In this document: positions 6,759 through 16,617 of the stretch, piece by piece
How the letters are laid out: each line of letters starts with the position of its first letter
Position numbering within the stretch: position 1 is the first letter of the stretch
Virus record (IMG/VR): IMGVR_UViG_3300020595_002845
Span: 1-28,134 of that record
Length of the DNA: 28,134 nucleotides
Reading direction: 5' to 3' (one strand)
From: a virus
The notes under the pieces: generated by a model
The model's database searches: none
What the model was told of the DNA's origin: nothing
What the model saw: only the letters and a program-made list of their open reading frames with translations
Program-made: the position numbers and the translations under genes

Positions 6759-7880
6759 TTAAAAATCTAATTTTACTCTTACAAGTAATTCTTTTGTAAA
6801 ATCTTTTTCTAAAGGTCTTGATAATTTAGCTGTTGCTAATAATTCTTGAGAATCATTATAAAGACCTACAGTTGTAATGTAAGTAGTTGGATTAGTAATA
6901 AATGAATCATATATAATTTCTCCTGTTGATGATGATATAAATGATGGATTACCCGAATAATTGAATTCACTATTTTTAGCTCTACAAAATATAAAATCTG
7001 ATGATAGATCTTCTTGGCTATTTAAAGTAAATCCTGTTGGGGCATTTTCATCTAATCCTCCTCTATTTAAGGCATCTATTAATAAATAAGGATTACCTCC
7101 ATTTGCTAAATCATAAGTATCAGATGGAGTTCTTACTGTATTTAATACAATCCCACCATCAGCATGAGCTCCATCTAAAGCTTCACCATTTAATATTAAT
7201 AAATTAACATCAGGTAAAACCCAACCATAAGACCCAGAACCTGGGGTCCAACCATCTGCTTGATTTGAACCTGCATATCCTTGTGATACTACACCTGCTG
7301 AACCCGATATAATGTTATAATATCTACCAGCATCTGAAAATTGGGCTACATTGTTTACTACACTATCATCTGTTAAAACAATTGGATCTTGACCTACTGT
7401 TGAACCTGATAGTTCTAATGTCCAAGTTCCTGGTAGAATACTTTGTTTGTATCTTGCTCTTTCTAAATTTATTACATAAAAATATGAAGATGAATAATTA
7501 CCAAAAATAAAAGAAGCATTTTCATCTCCTAAAACTAAATTTCTATATTGTCCATAATTAGTTCTTGTAGGAGTTACTCCTATAACTAAAGGATTAAGAT
7601 ATTTACTACCACTTCCTTCAGCATCACAATAAGCTACATCAAATTGGATTTCTGCAGTAACATCCGTAGAAGCTGTTTGGAAAACTGTTATATAATAAGG
7701 TGCTGCTGCACTAGCTAATTGTGCCGAACTTGTATAATATTCTCTTAATGTTGGAGAATTATTACTCCACATAGCAGATGTAACTGAGTCATTACTTAAA
7801 ACCACATCATCACTAGATAATGGTATAAAAGCTCCTCTGCCTCCATTTCTTCTTGCTGTTTCTTCGGGTGTTGCTGCCAT
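6759..7880 (-). CDS. Virion structural protein, paralogous C-terminus to the next gene (373 aa)
   Basis: A 373-residue beta-rich protein, Ser/Asn/Tyr-rich with no Cys-rich or enzymatic motifs (one acidic motif, DDVVLSNDSV, lies near the N-terminus). The C-terminal region carries RAKNSEFNYSGNPSF (about 300-314), then TTYITTVGLYNDSQELLATA (from about 332). The next gene shares both blocks, so the two are paralogs or at least share a C-terminal tail-assembly domain. The N-terminal halves do not visibly match, as expected for virion proteins with a conserved docking end and a variable outer part. It lies 5 bases upstream of its paralog and 10 bases downstream of the 229-residue protein gene, within one co-directional tail operon. 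Assignment as virion protein rests on context and composition. Confidence 0.7.
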   Translation of the reverse strand: MAATPEETARRNGGRGAFIPLSSDDVVLSNDSVTSAMWSNNSPTLREYYTSSAQLASAAAPYYITVFQTASTDVTAEIQFDVAYCDAEGSGSKYLNPLVIGVTPTRTNYGQYRNLVLGDENASFIFGNYSSSYFYVINLERARYKQSILPGTWTLELSGSTVGQDPIVLTDDSVVNNVAQFSDAGRYYNIISGSAGVVSQGYAGSNQADGWTPGSGSYGWVLPDVNLLILNGEALDGAHADGGIVLNTVRTPSDTYDLANGGNPYLLIDALNRGGLDENAPTGFTLNSQEDLSSDFIFCRAKNSEFNYSGNPSFISSSTGEIIYDSFITNPTTYITTVGLYNDSQELLATAKLSRPLEKDFTKELLVRVKLDF

Positions 7881-7890
7881 AATTTATTTT

Positions 7891-8580
7891 TTATATAGTT
7901 GCGATTGAGTTTAATGTTATTTGTACTGGGACTTGTACTCTTGCACCACTATCTAATCCTATTACTGTTAATGTAGTATAAAGTGAAGTATTATTTCCAA
8001 ATAAGAAATTATTACCTGTTCCTGTTATTGTTAATGAAGTACCAATTACTGTTTGTGAAACTGCAGTTCCATTTGTAATTATCTGATTAGCATTTTGAGC
8101 ATTTAAAGCATTTGCCGCGTCAGTATTAGTTCCAGTAGCTACAAATCCTGATGTTGTTTTACATACTCTTACATCTGCTATAGTAAAAGAATACCCAGAT
8201 TCTGAAGTTCCTTCAACATTTCCTAAGTAATTAGATGTTTTAGGAATTATAGTAGTTGGTGTAAGTTGTTTTTCTTTAATTGCATTGACTCCCCCAACAG
8301 TAGGCATTACTGATGTTCCTCTATTTAGTGAAACTAATTTATATTTCATCATTTGAGATTCATCCGGAAAAGCTTCCATTAGAGGCATATTTTGAATTGC
8401 TTCACCATAATAAGCTGATCCTGATGGATGGTTTGGATTGTATAATGTATAATCGACTTCATCATCAGATAAAGCAAATTGTGTTATATTAAAGGAGCCA
8501 TCCCCTTTTGCTAATAACTCTCTTCCTTTATTAGTAAGAATAGCATCTACTGTTATTATCTGATTATTTAAATATCCCAT
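7891..8580 (-). CDS. Conserved tail/baseplate structural protein (229 aa)
   Basis: The N-terminus YLNNQIITVDAILTNKGREL followed by GDGSFNITQFALSDDEVDY is a very recognisable arrangement in marine myovirus structural proteins. The start of such proteins, VDAILTxKGRE, is strongly conserved. The middle block (YGEAIQNMPLMEAFPDE, then MMKYKLVSLNRGTS) is also characteristic. The C-terminal 60 residues are Thr/Asn/Gly-rich beta structure. Its precise role is not established to my knowledge; it is placed here between the giant wedge-like protein and the two paralogous tail proteins. A TATTTATAAA motif lies 14 bases before the ATG, in one of the larger gaps of the cluster, so it may head a transcription unit. 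Confidence 0.75.
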   Translation of the reverse strand: MGYLNNQIITVDAILTNKGRELLAKGDGSFNITQFALSDDEVDYTLYNPNHPSGSAYYGEAIQNMPLMEAFPDESQMMKYKLVSLNRGTSVMPTVGGVNAIKEKQLTPTTIIPKTSNYLGNVEGTSESGYSFTIADVRVCKTTSGFVATGTNTDAANALNAQNANQIITNGTAVSQTVIGTSLTITGTGNNFLFGNNTSLYTTLTVIGLDSGARVQVPVQITLNSIATI

Positions 8581-8594
8581 GTTATCGTATTTTG

Positions 8595-8604
8595 TTTATA
8601 AATA
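8595..8604 (-). promoter_or_regulatory. Shared AT-rich start-site motif (copy 2)
   Basis: Coding-strand TATTTATAAA, 14 bases before the ATG of the 229-residue protein, in the 51-bp gap after the giant gene. It has the same core as the other copies and is followed by CAAAA, like the copy before the kinase gene. Confidence 0.45.
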
Positions 8605-8631
8605 TATAATTTTTTAGTTTCTATTCCAAGC

Positions 8632-11600
8632 TTAATCGGAACTTGTTGTACTATCTGTTGCTTTTGTATTATTACTTCCAGGGAATGCATTTTTAGATCT
8701 TAACTCATTTATTATATTTAATGCATTTTGTTTTTGTGTAGTACTTAAATCTGTAGGAAGTAAAAATCCACCTCCAGTTTGCGTTAGATATCCCTGTGAT
8801 CCTAAAGTTGTTTTAGTATCTTTAGTCATTACTTTTCTTTCATTCTCGATTTGTCTTCTTATTGTAAATTTAGTAATTTCTCCAGCATTTATTCCTAGTA
8901 GTACTTCTGAAGGATTTCTATCTGTTTTTAAGAATGTAGGTAATACTAATCCAATTTTTCCTCTTTCATGAGTTTGGTAAGGTGTTTCAGCACCAGCACC
9001 AGCACCACAACCTGCATTATAAGCTGATTGTACCGTAAATGGATTTCCTTGTCCTGCTGTTACAACATTAGCATCAGTTAATGTTAATACTATTGAATAC
9101 AATAATCCTGTTCCAAAATTTACGGAATTATTAAACCATGATGGTGCTATGAAAATTTTATCACCTACTGCATATCCAGTTCCTGTTAAGTTAGCAGATA
9201 TTGAAAAACTATTAAAATTAATCTCTGCATTGCCATTTCTTTCTTCAAAAGAGGTTACTTCAATTGCTCCCCCTGTACCACTACCATTTGTAGTAAAAGT
9301 ACCAGTAGCACCTGATCCACCAGGACCCTCAATAGTTCTAGTTCTTGAATTTTGGGAATCTGTAGGTATATTACCAATTGGAGGATTAACACCTACAAGA
9401 AATTCAACATTAGATTGTAAAAATTCACTTCCTACAATTAAAGTACCAGGACCATTTGCAAAAAATGAGGATGTATAATAATAATTTTGAATTTCTTCTA
9501 CTACAAAATCTTCTTTAAATGTAATAGATGAAGTTAAATCAGTAACATTCGGGGAAAGTAAAGTTTTTATACCCTCAACTCTTAATATATCCCCTCTTTC
9601 TACTAAATATGATTGTTTATTATCTTCATAAAAACCACAATCTGATGAGGAGGGTGCCCATTGGTAATAATTATCTTCATTTGATGGATCTAGGCCATCT
9701 AATACCCATGCATACGATTTAGAAATTGTACTACACTCTAAAGCAGGTTGAGTAGATGCACTTGCTACTAATTGATTGTAAGTATGATATACTGCTAATT
9801 GTGGGCCTCCAATTGATAGTTTTGAAGAATTTGGTAACCCCGCAAATCCTGCTTTAGGTAAATCTTGTGAAAATGGAACTAAATATGTTCCTTCTGATCC
9901 TGTTGTATCACTACCACTTAATAAAAATCCATATTGTGCCCCATCTGGTGTAACCTGACTAGCAGTAACCATTTGAACCGCACTTTCTGCTTGTGGAACA
10001 TATTTTGTTTTACTATATTGAACATTTATTTCAGGAAATTGAAACTGAGCATCCCCAGTAAAATTATTATACCCTCCATAAGAATTAATTATGGCTTCAG
10101 GTATAGTAATTACATCCCCAGGTTGATAACCTGTTGAAAATGGAGAGTTTTCATTATTAAATGTTATCGAATTAACTGAACCATCTCCATCTACTGCAAA
10201 ACGTAAACCTCCTCCACTACCAAATCCTGTGTTTACGTTACCCGCTGTAGATAAATCAATTGATGTAGGAGTGTTTACAACACCAGCAGAAGAACTTAAA
10301 ATAATTCCTCCAGCAGATGGGTTTGAAGGATCAAATTTATTAGTAATTGATCCTGTTACATTTCCTAAAAATGGTATAATTTGGCCTAATTGTTGATCTC
10401 CTTTTGTATACCAATAAGCTGTAGATGATTGGTTTTTAGATTTAGCATTTGAGTTTATAGTTAAAAATTGTATACTTCCTCCTAATAAATTATAATCTCC
10501 TACTTGAATTGTTTCTAAATCAACAAATTTAGTATCTGTAGAGTTAACACTATCAAAAGATACTGCCATTTTTCTATTTGGTGAAAATGTTGAAGATACT
10601 GTTTTTTTATTTTCATTAGAACCATCTATATCTACTGACTCTGGTAGTACTAGATTTTTTTGGAAATCTAATGAAACTGAAATTAATGAACTAATAGTAA
10701 ATTCACGAGAATCATACAAATTAAATTGTTCAAATGATCTATCAAAACGTGCTATATATGCTGGGTAAGCATCAATAACTGATTCTTTTCCATATGAAAT
10801 ATCTCCAGCCCAACTACCAGTTGTTCCATCTAAGAACTCAACTGCAACACTTGAAGAAACTCCACTTCTACCTTTATTATAAGGTTGAGCTTTTAATGAT
10901 TTAACTGGTCTTACACTTCCAGATGGTGTAAACTTATTATATGTTAAGGATTTTAATTTTGTTCCTCTATATGTAGGATTTAAATGTGATAATGCTGTGT
11001 AATTACTTTCAGGAACAGTTGCATTTTCTACTACTAATATAGGAGATGAGGCAGAAAATGGATTATATGTTACATCTATAATAGTTTGTCTATTTTCAGG
11101 ATAAGAATCATTATAATAATCTAATACATAATGTCTTTTATTTGGTCTACTTTCAGTTACATTATTATTTAAAGGATTATAATCAGAAGTTTCAAATATT
11201 ATACTTTGAGTATTATATATGTTAAATGAACCAGAAGTTAGAGGATTATAGTTATTTATAACGTTTAAATCCCAAGGAATTAAAGCTTGTGTTTCTTCAT
11301 ATATTCCTCCTACTCCTTTAATATTAAAGTTTGTAAGATTACCTATTAATCCTCTTTCAATAAACATCATTAAAGAGTATGAATAATAAATATTATTCCA
11401 TAAATCATTATTTTTAACAGCAGCTGCGTTAATATTAGGAGTGATTTCTGGGGGAGTAAACATAAATGAAAATGTAACTGCATTATTCCCAAAACTATTA
11501 AGATATGCTCCATCTGGTGTAGGGACTCCATTTATAATAGCATCAAAAGATCCATTTTGAGATCCTGCGTAATTTTCAGCTGGAATGCCATAAAAATATA

Positions 11601-14600
11601 CACTATTAGCTCCATAACTTATAATAGGAGATAAACCTACACCATTACCTACTTGACTTTGGAAACTTATATCAACATCATAAGAAATTTCATATGTTTG
11701 AAAAGGTATAATTGTAAAGTCTGTTATTTCTGTAAAAAAATTAGAATAATCATTAGTGAAGGTATTGAAATCAAAAGAATTTACTGAGGTTGCTGTTACT
11801 TGTCCTACACTATTCATATCATAAGCAGTGGTAAAATCAATAGTAGGTTGAGTACTAGAAAGTGTTTCTGAAGGTAAAACCTTATTATATGGATTAGATT
11901 GTGTTAATAATGTTTCTAAAGCACTTCCACTATATTCACCATCATAAAATTCTTCTTGAAAACTATTTACTTCAGGAATTGATCCTAATGTAGTTATATT
12001 ATTTTCTAAGTAAGCTTGAGATGATGGATTTAAGGATGATGAAATATCCATTATATCAAAATTTGATATTACTCCAGGATTAGTATACTCATATGTTTTA
12101 AATATAACACTTGAAAGTGATATAGGGAAAACATTACTAAGATTATGTGCAAAAATAGTAATTGATTCTTCAGGAAGTATATCTATTAAAGGTGTAATAC
12201 TAGTAACACTTCCTACACCTGTACCTATTCCTTTAGCTAATTCACCTCTTAATGATGAAGAAACTATTAATTCAAATTGTGAAGCAAAAGCACCCACACC
12301 ATAAAAAGCTAAATGACATTTAACTGGTTTTTTAGATTTTATATATCTAGTATTAGTTGGATCTGTTTCTCCAAAATCATTACTATATTCAAAGTAAAAA
12401 TCATGAAGTGAACTACGATTAGCAGCTAAATCACCAATATTTACATATGCTTTGGGACCTACTCCAATGGAACCTATTGTTTGAAGTACAAAACTTCCTG
12501 ATTGTGTAGATAAAACATTATATTCATTAACACTTCCTCCTGCCCCACCTTCAATATCTACAGTTTCAATACTACCAGTTAATTCTAAATTTTTAGTTGT
12601 TAAAGGGATATTTTGAGTAGCATAAGATTGCGTAGTAACTATATCCATTTGTGGTTCTCGGTACCTGTTACGTTCAAGCATATTTTGTTTAATTACAATG
12701 CCTGTAGACACACTAGTACGTGCTGGTACATAATTTTTTATTGCATTAAATAATGAAACATCAAAATATTTTATTAGTCTTAAATAGTCAAATATATCAC
12801 TTCCTACATATTTTCTAAAATAATCATCTGCTATTTTATCTAATTCAGGATAAGTTAAAGATGATTGAGATCTAAATCTAGGATCTGCAATTGCACTTTG
12901 TATTGCTCCATATCCTAATGTTTGAATTATATCATCATTAATTTCATTTTGAGGAGAAAAAGCAACTTCTAAACTATTAATATTTTCTGTATAGCTTTGA
13001 CTTATAAATGGATCTTTTTGTATACTTACTATATCTGATAAACCTGTTCCAAAATTTAAATTACTTGTTGATTGAATTTTATTTGAAATTCTATTTCTAA
13101 TTCCAATTGAAGGTTGATCTAAAAAGTATGTTTCTACATTCTGTTTACTATATGTTCTTTTTACTTGATTAGCTTCATATCTAATAAAATAACTTGAGGT
13201 AATTGTACTATCTACAGGATTTATAAATGATCCTGTTATATATTCAGGTGCTGATGCTGTAATAGCTGGGTGAGATGAACTTATTATTTCTTCATGTTGT
13301 AATAATGAAGAGGCTGTAAAGAAACTTTCTAATTCATTTCCTAATGGAGCTCTAAAGTTAACTATATCAAATGAGGATTCAGATCCTGTAATTCTATTAC
13401 CTTCAATCGATTCAGGATTCATAACAGTATCATTAAATACTGATTCACTTATGTCATTAGAATAATATCTAAATTCTTGAAAAGATCCTGAAAATCCATA
13501 TCCTGCTTCATTTGTTATAAACCCAGTTGTTCCTACTCTTGAACCATTTAATCTACCTCCTATATAAACCCCATCAACTGCACCGTCTGTACCAAACTTA
13601 TTCCAACCATGATTTATAGATTCAGATATATAACCCCCATATAAAGCAGTACCATAAAGATCTGTTCCATATACACCCCCAGCGGAGGTATCAAAATTAG
13701 AAATTGTAGTTGAACCTTCAAATCCTATACTATTACCATCTTGACCATCATATAATTTATTTTTAGCATATAAAGTATAAGTAGTAATAGATTCATTTGC
13801 ATTAGAATGATTATCTCTTTGTAAAAGAACTGTCCACCAACCTTTATCAAAAAATGGTAGGTAAATTGGATCAGAAATTACTGTTCCACCATCTTGTACA
13901 GATGCAGACATTATAACTCTTAATTCTCCATAATCTACATAGTCACTATTTGATGCCCCTGAATATGAACCAGATGTTGATCCTGTGTAAAATAATGCTA
14001 TACTCCAATCAAATTCATCATTATCTATTCCATTTGATTTTTTAACTGCTAAAGATTGACTAGCAAAACCATCACCTGCATATGAAGAAGAAGGAAAACC
14101 TGTTGTTTTAAATCTAAATCCTACTCCATCAGGGACAATATATTCTGTTTCTGCTATATAATTTCTTTCTAAAGGCATCCAAGGTACTACTGCTGATGCA
14201 CTAGCCCTATAAGAATTAGCTACAGGGGTATATGCGTAACTATATCTTTGGTACCATAAATCATAATCATCAGTTTCATCTTTATTTTTACCTCCAAATT
14301 CACTAATTCTTAAAATAGTACTTGGTATTCCCCAAATATTAATTAATTGTCTTAAACCTGCTATTGTTCCTTTCTTTTTAACAAGATAGGCCATATTATG
14401 ATAAAGACGTTTAAATATTTCTTTACTTACTTTGTCTATAGGATAAGGAAAACCTGCTGTTACTAATTGTTCTACATAATCTTCCCAAGAATAATTTTCT
14501 TGCCAATAGTTAGTAACAGTTCCTTTATTTATAGCTATATAATTTGTTATATATTCGCTGCCAGTTGGGGGAACATAACTACCATCATCATTACCAATTA

Positions 14601-16143
14601 AACCTATAAAATTATCTTGGTTATTATAATTATTTCCAAATCCAGTATATCCTAAAGATGTAATAACATCATCTGCTAAAGATAAAGGAACACCTTTATC
14701 TAGTTGATTTGTAGTATTTAACTTTTCTGTTACTGCCTTTGTATATAACCATAATTCATCAAATGACTGTCCAACTAAATTACAAAATTCAACATAATTG
14801 TCATTGTCATTTTGTTCAGTAATAAAAGTAGGAATTGTATAATATAACCAATTTTCATTGTTTTCATCATATACAGAAGCTGAATATACTATACCCCCAT
14901 AATATTGATTTAAAGTATTATCACTACCTAACCAGGTTTTAACCTGAGTACTAGTAACATCTAATAATTCAAAAGGATATGTTTTTCCTGATGAGGTATC
15001 TTTAGGGTATGCATCTGAACTAGTGTTATAATATTGATAATATTCAAATCCATCAAAATTCTTTATTTCATCTTCAATTTTAGTCCATAATGAAGAAATA
15101 CTAGATGATACAACTGATGCATTTGATGCTGTAGTTGCATTTAATAATCTAATATCATTTTCATAAGTTTGGATATTTGTTACTTTAGTAATAAAATTAT
15201 TTACCCTTGATTTTGCTGATGAAAAATTTATAAATTCATCAAATGAAGCAGATGAGTAATTTGGAGTTAAATTTATTCCTTTTCTATTTAAAACATTTAC
15301 TAATTCATCTTTTGATGCTGATGATTTTGTTTGTATTAATTCGTCTTTATTTTTGTAAATACTATCTCCATTAGTAAAATCTCCAATATTTAAATTAGTA
15401 TTAGGACCTCTTAATTTAACATTCTCATCAGGAATATTAATATTTTCATTAAATATTACTTGATAAGCTAAAGATTCTGCTGTTTTAGTAAAAACATATA
15501 TTTGATCATCTACTTTGTAAGTTGGAGGTAAACCCTCATATAATTTTATTAAAACTGATGTTTGGGGATTTTCTTCATCATTGGAATCTCCTATATCAAT
15601 TTTTGTATTTACTCCAATAAAATTCTTATTATTACCAAATGAAATATAAAATTCATCAAAATATTCTGCTGATAGTAGTTGTTGTTGAAACTTTATAAAA
15701 GAAGATTGAATATCATCATTTGAAATAAAGTTTGACTTTAATCTTATTTCTGTTCTGTCAGATGATATTTCAGATATATAATAAGTATTATCAATAGAAG
15801 AACTTAATTCATTATTTACAAAATTATAAAACGCTTTTAATTCTCCATTAGAATATCCATTTTCTAAAACATCTCTTTCAGGAGTTATATTAATTATATT
15901 AGTACCTTCAGCATTAGGATTAGAATTATTAACTATAATATAATCCGTGTAATTATAATCAGCATATTCTACTTTATTTTGAGCATTATATATAAAAAAT
16001 TCTACATTATTAACATTTTCAATAAAAGATCCCGAAAATTCTTCACTTGGTATTATAGCTTGTGAAGATAACTCAAACCCATCATTTAAAAAACTTGATG
16101 GGTTTAAAGTGGAAATGGATGATGAAACTTCTATTAATGCCAT
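8632..16143 (-). CDS. Giant 2503-aa baseplate/tail protein with tail-protein-I-like segment and LamG-like domain
   Basis: One uninterrupted 2503-codon frame. Around residues 575-610, KKKGTIAGLRQLINIWGIPS resembles the conserved segment of phage tail protein I (P2 gpI), a baseplate wedge component. Residues about 675-915 look like a concanavalin/LamG fold: WWTVLLQRD, a TYTLYAKNKLYDG strand pair, YIGGRLNG and GFSGSFQEFRYYSNDIS, ending in VMNPESIEG. Such domains often bind carbohydrates. Two glycine-rich modules ending in GYQPGD (about 2006) and GYAVGD (about 2323) are near the C-terminus. The rest is Ser/Asn/Tyr-rich beta structure. T4 gp7, the nearest positional equivalent, is about 1030 residues, so this is far longer and may merge wedge and receptor-binding functions. 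It follows gp25-like, gp6-like and DNRLRE-like genes. No frameshift is seen. Confidence 0.8.
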   Translation of the reverse strand: MALIEVSSSISTLNPSSFLNDGFELSSQAIIPSEEFSGSFIENVNNVEFFIYNAQNKVEYADYNYTDYIIVNNSNPNAEGTNIINITPERDVLENGYSNGELKAFYNFVNNELSSSIDNTYYISEISSDRTEIRLKSNFISNDDIQSSFIKFQQQLLSAEYFDEFYISFGNNKNFIGVNTKIDIGDSNDEENPQTSVLIKLYEGLPPTYKVDDQIYVFTKTAESLAYQVIFNENINIPDENVKLRGPNTNLNIGDFTNGDSIYKNKDELIQTKSSASKDELVNVLNRKGINLTPNYSSASFDEFINFSSAKSRVNNFITKVTNIQTYENDIRLLNATTASNASVVSSSISSLWTKIEDEIKNFDGFEYYQYYNTSSDAYPKDTSSGKTYPFELLDVTSTQVKTWLGSDNTLNQYYGGIVYSASVYDENNENWLYYTIPTFITEQNDNDNYVEFCNLVGQSFDELWLYTKAVTEKLNTTNQLDKGVPLSLADDVITSLGYTGFGNNYNNQDNFIGLIGNDDGSYVPPTGSEYITNYIAINKGTVTNYWQENYSWEDYVEQLVTAGFPYPIDKVSKEIFKRLYHNMAYLVKKKGTIAGLRQLINIWGIPSTILRISEFGGKNKDETDDYDLWYQRYSYAYTPVANSYRASASAVVPWMPLERNYIAETEYIVPDGVGFRFKTTGFPSSSYAGDGFASQSLAVKKSNGIDNDEFDWSIALFYTGSTSGSYSGASNSDYVDYGELRVIMSASVQDGGTVISDPIYLPFFDKGWWTVLLQRDNHSNANESITTYTLYAKNKLYDGQDGNSIGFEGSTTISNFDTSAGGVYGTDLYGTALYGGYISESINHGWNKFGTDGAVDGVYIGGRLNGSRVGTTGFITNEAGYGFSGSFQEFRYYSNDISESVFNDTVMNPESIEGNRITGSESSFDIVNFRAPLGNELESFFTASSLLQHEEIISSSHPAITASAPEYITGSFINPVDSTITSSYFIRYEANQVKRTYSKQNVETYFLDQPSIGIRNRISNKIQSTSNLNFGTGLSDIVSIQKDPFISQSYTENINSLEVAFSPQNEINDDIIQTLGYGAIQSAIADPRFRSQSSLTYPELDKIADDYFRKYVGSDIFDYLRLIKYFDVSLFNAIKNYVPARTSVSTGIVIKQNMLERNRYREPQMDIVTTQSYATQNIPLTTKNLELTGSIETVDIEGGAGGSVNEYNVLSTQSGSFVLQTIGSIGVGPKAYVNIGDLAANRSSLHDFYFEYSNDFGETDPTNTRYIKSKKPVKCHLAFYGVGAFASQFELIVSSSLRGELAKGIGTGVGSVTSITPLIDILPEESITIFAHNLSNVFPISLSSVIFKTYEYTNPGVISNFDIMDISSSLNPSSQAYLENNITTLGSIPEVNSFQEEFYDGEYSGSALETLLTQSNPYNKVLPSETLSSTQPTIDFTTAYDMNSVGQVTATSVNSFDFNTFTNDYSNFFTEITDFTIIPFQTYEISYDVDISFQSQVGNGVGLSPIISYGANSVYFYGIPAENYAGSQNGSFDAIINGVPTPDGAYLNSFGNNAVTFSFMFTPPEITPNINAAAVKNNDLWNNIYYSYSLMMFIERGLIGNLTNFNIKGVGGIYEETQALIPWDLNVINNYNPLTSGSFNIYNTQSIIFETSDYNPLNNNVTESRPNKRHYVLDYYNDSYPENRQTIIDVTYNPFSASSPILVVENATVPESNYTALSHLNPTYRGTKLKSLTYNKFTPSGSVRPVKSLKAQPYNKGRSGVSSSVAVEFLDGTTGSWAGDISYGKESVIDAYPAYIARFDRSFEQFNLYDSREFTISSLISVSLDFQKNLVLPESVDIDGSNENKKTVSSTFSPNRKMAVSFDSVNSTDTKFVDLETIQVGDYNLLGGSIQFLTINSNAKSKNQSSTAYWYTKGDQQLGQIIPFLGNVTGSITNKFDPSNPSAGGIILSSSAGVVNTPTSIDLSTAGNVNTGFGSGGGLRFAVDGDGSVNSITFNNENSPFSTGYQPGDVITIPEAIINSYGGYNNFTGDAQFQFPEINVQYSKTKYVPQAESAVQMVTASQVTPDGAQYGFLLSGSDTTGSEGTYLVPFSQDLPKAGFAGLPNSSKLSIGGPQLAVYHTYNQLVASASTQPALECSTISKSYAWVLDGLDPSNEDNYYQWAPSSSDCGFYEDNKQSYLVERGDILRVEGIKTLLSPNVTDLTSSITFKEDFVVEEIQNYYYTSSFFANGPGTLIVGSEFLQSNVEFLVGVNPPIGNIPTDSQNSRTRTIEGPGGSGATGTFTTNGSGTGGAIEVTSFEERNGNAEINFNSFSISANLTGTGYAVGDKIFIAPSWFNNSVNFGTGLLYSIVLTLTDANVVTAGQGNPFTVQSAYNAGCGAGAGAETPYQTHERGKIGLVLPTFLKTDRNPSEVLLGINAGEITKFTIRRQIENERKVMTKDTKTTLGSQGYLTQTGGGFLLPTDLSTTQKQNALNIINELRSKNAFPGSNNTKATDSTTSSD

Positions 16144-16164
16144 TATTTTGTTTTTACTTTTTTA

Positions 16165-16617
16165 TTAATCTCTACCCTCATTTAATCTGTCAATTTCTTC
16201 TCTTGCAGCAAATACATTACCTATATCTATATTTAATTGTAAATTTTGTTCTCTTAATTCTGTTATTTCATCTAATAAAGCTTGTATTTCTTCTTGATTT
16301 GCTTTGTAGTCTACATACTCACTACTTTGTTCTATTAATGTAGTATGTGAGTTAGGTCCAGTTTTAGGTATTAAAAAGAATAAATTATTATACACAGTAA
16401 AAAAATCTCCTGTGGTAGCCAAATTAGGATCAAAAAAACCTAAATCTATTTCAGGTACTCCTAATTCTGTAAATTCTGTATTTACAGTTTCTTCAAATGA
16501 TTTTTTATCAAAGGCTTGTCTTATTAAAGTAACCGAATTTGATTTAAATTCTTTATATTCTTCAGTAACCCTTCGGATTACAGCTAGTTCCTCTGCTGTG
16601 TATTCTTTTTGTGCCAT
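16165..16617 (-). CDS. Small helical/coiled-coil protein in tail cluster (150 aa)
   Basis: A 150-residue protein with an acidic/basic helical N-terminus (YTAEELAVIRRVTEEYKEF) and a C-terminal heptad-like stretch (about 108-148, EEIQALLDEITELREQNLQL) that reads as a coiled coil. The middle has an aromatic segment (TGDFFTVYNNLFFLIPKTG). No enzymatic motif is visible. It shares a one-base TAATG overlap with the upstream DNRLRE-like gene and is followed by the giant wedge-like gene after 21 bases. Probably a small structural or assembly protein of the baseplate that oligomerises through the coiled coil; a chaperone for the giant protein is another possibility. No family is recognised. Confidence 0.6.
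   Translation of the reverse strand: MAQKEYTAEELAVIRRVTEEYKEFKSNSVTLIRQAFDKKSFEETVNTEFTELGVPEIDLGFFDPNLATTGDFFTVYNNLFFLIPKTGPNSHTTLIEQSSEYVDYKANQEEIQALLDEITELREQNLQLNIDIGNVFAAREEIDRLNEGRD

Noticed and set aside
8989-9006. Three tandem AGCACC units in the giant gene
   Set aside because: It simply encodes a short Gly-Ala run and is too short to call a functional repeat.
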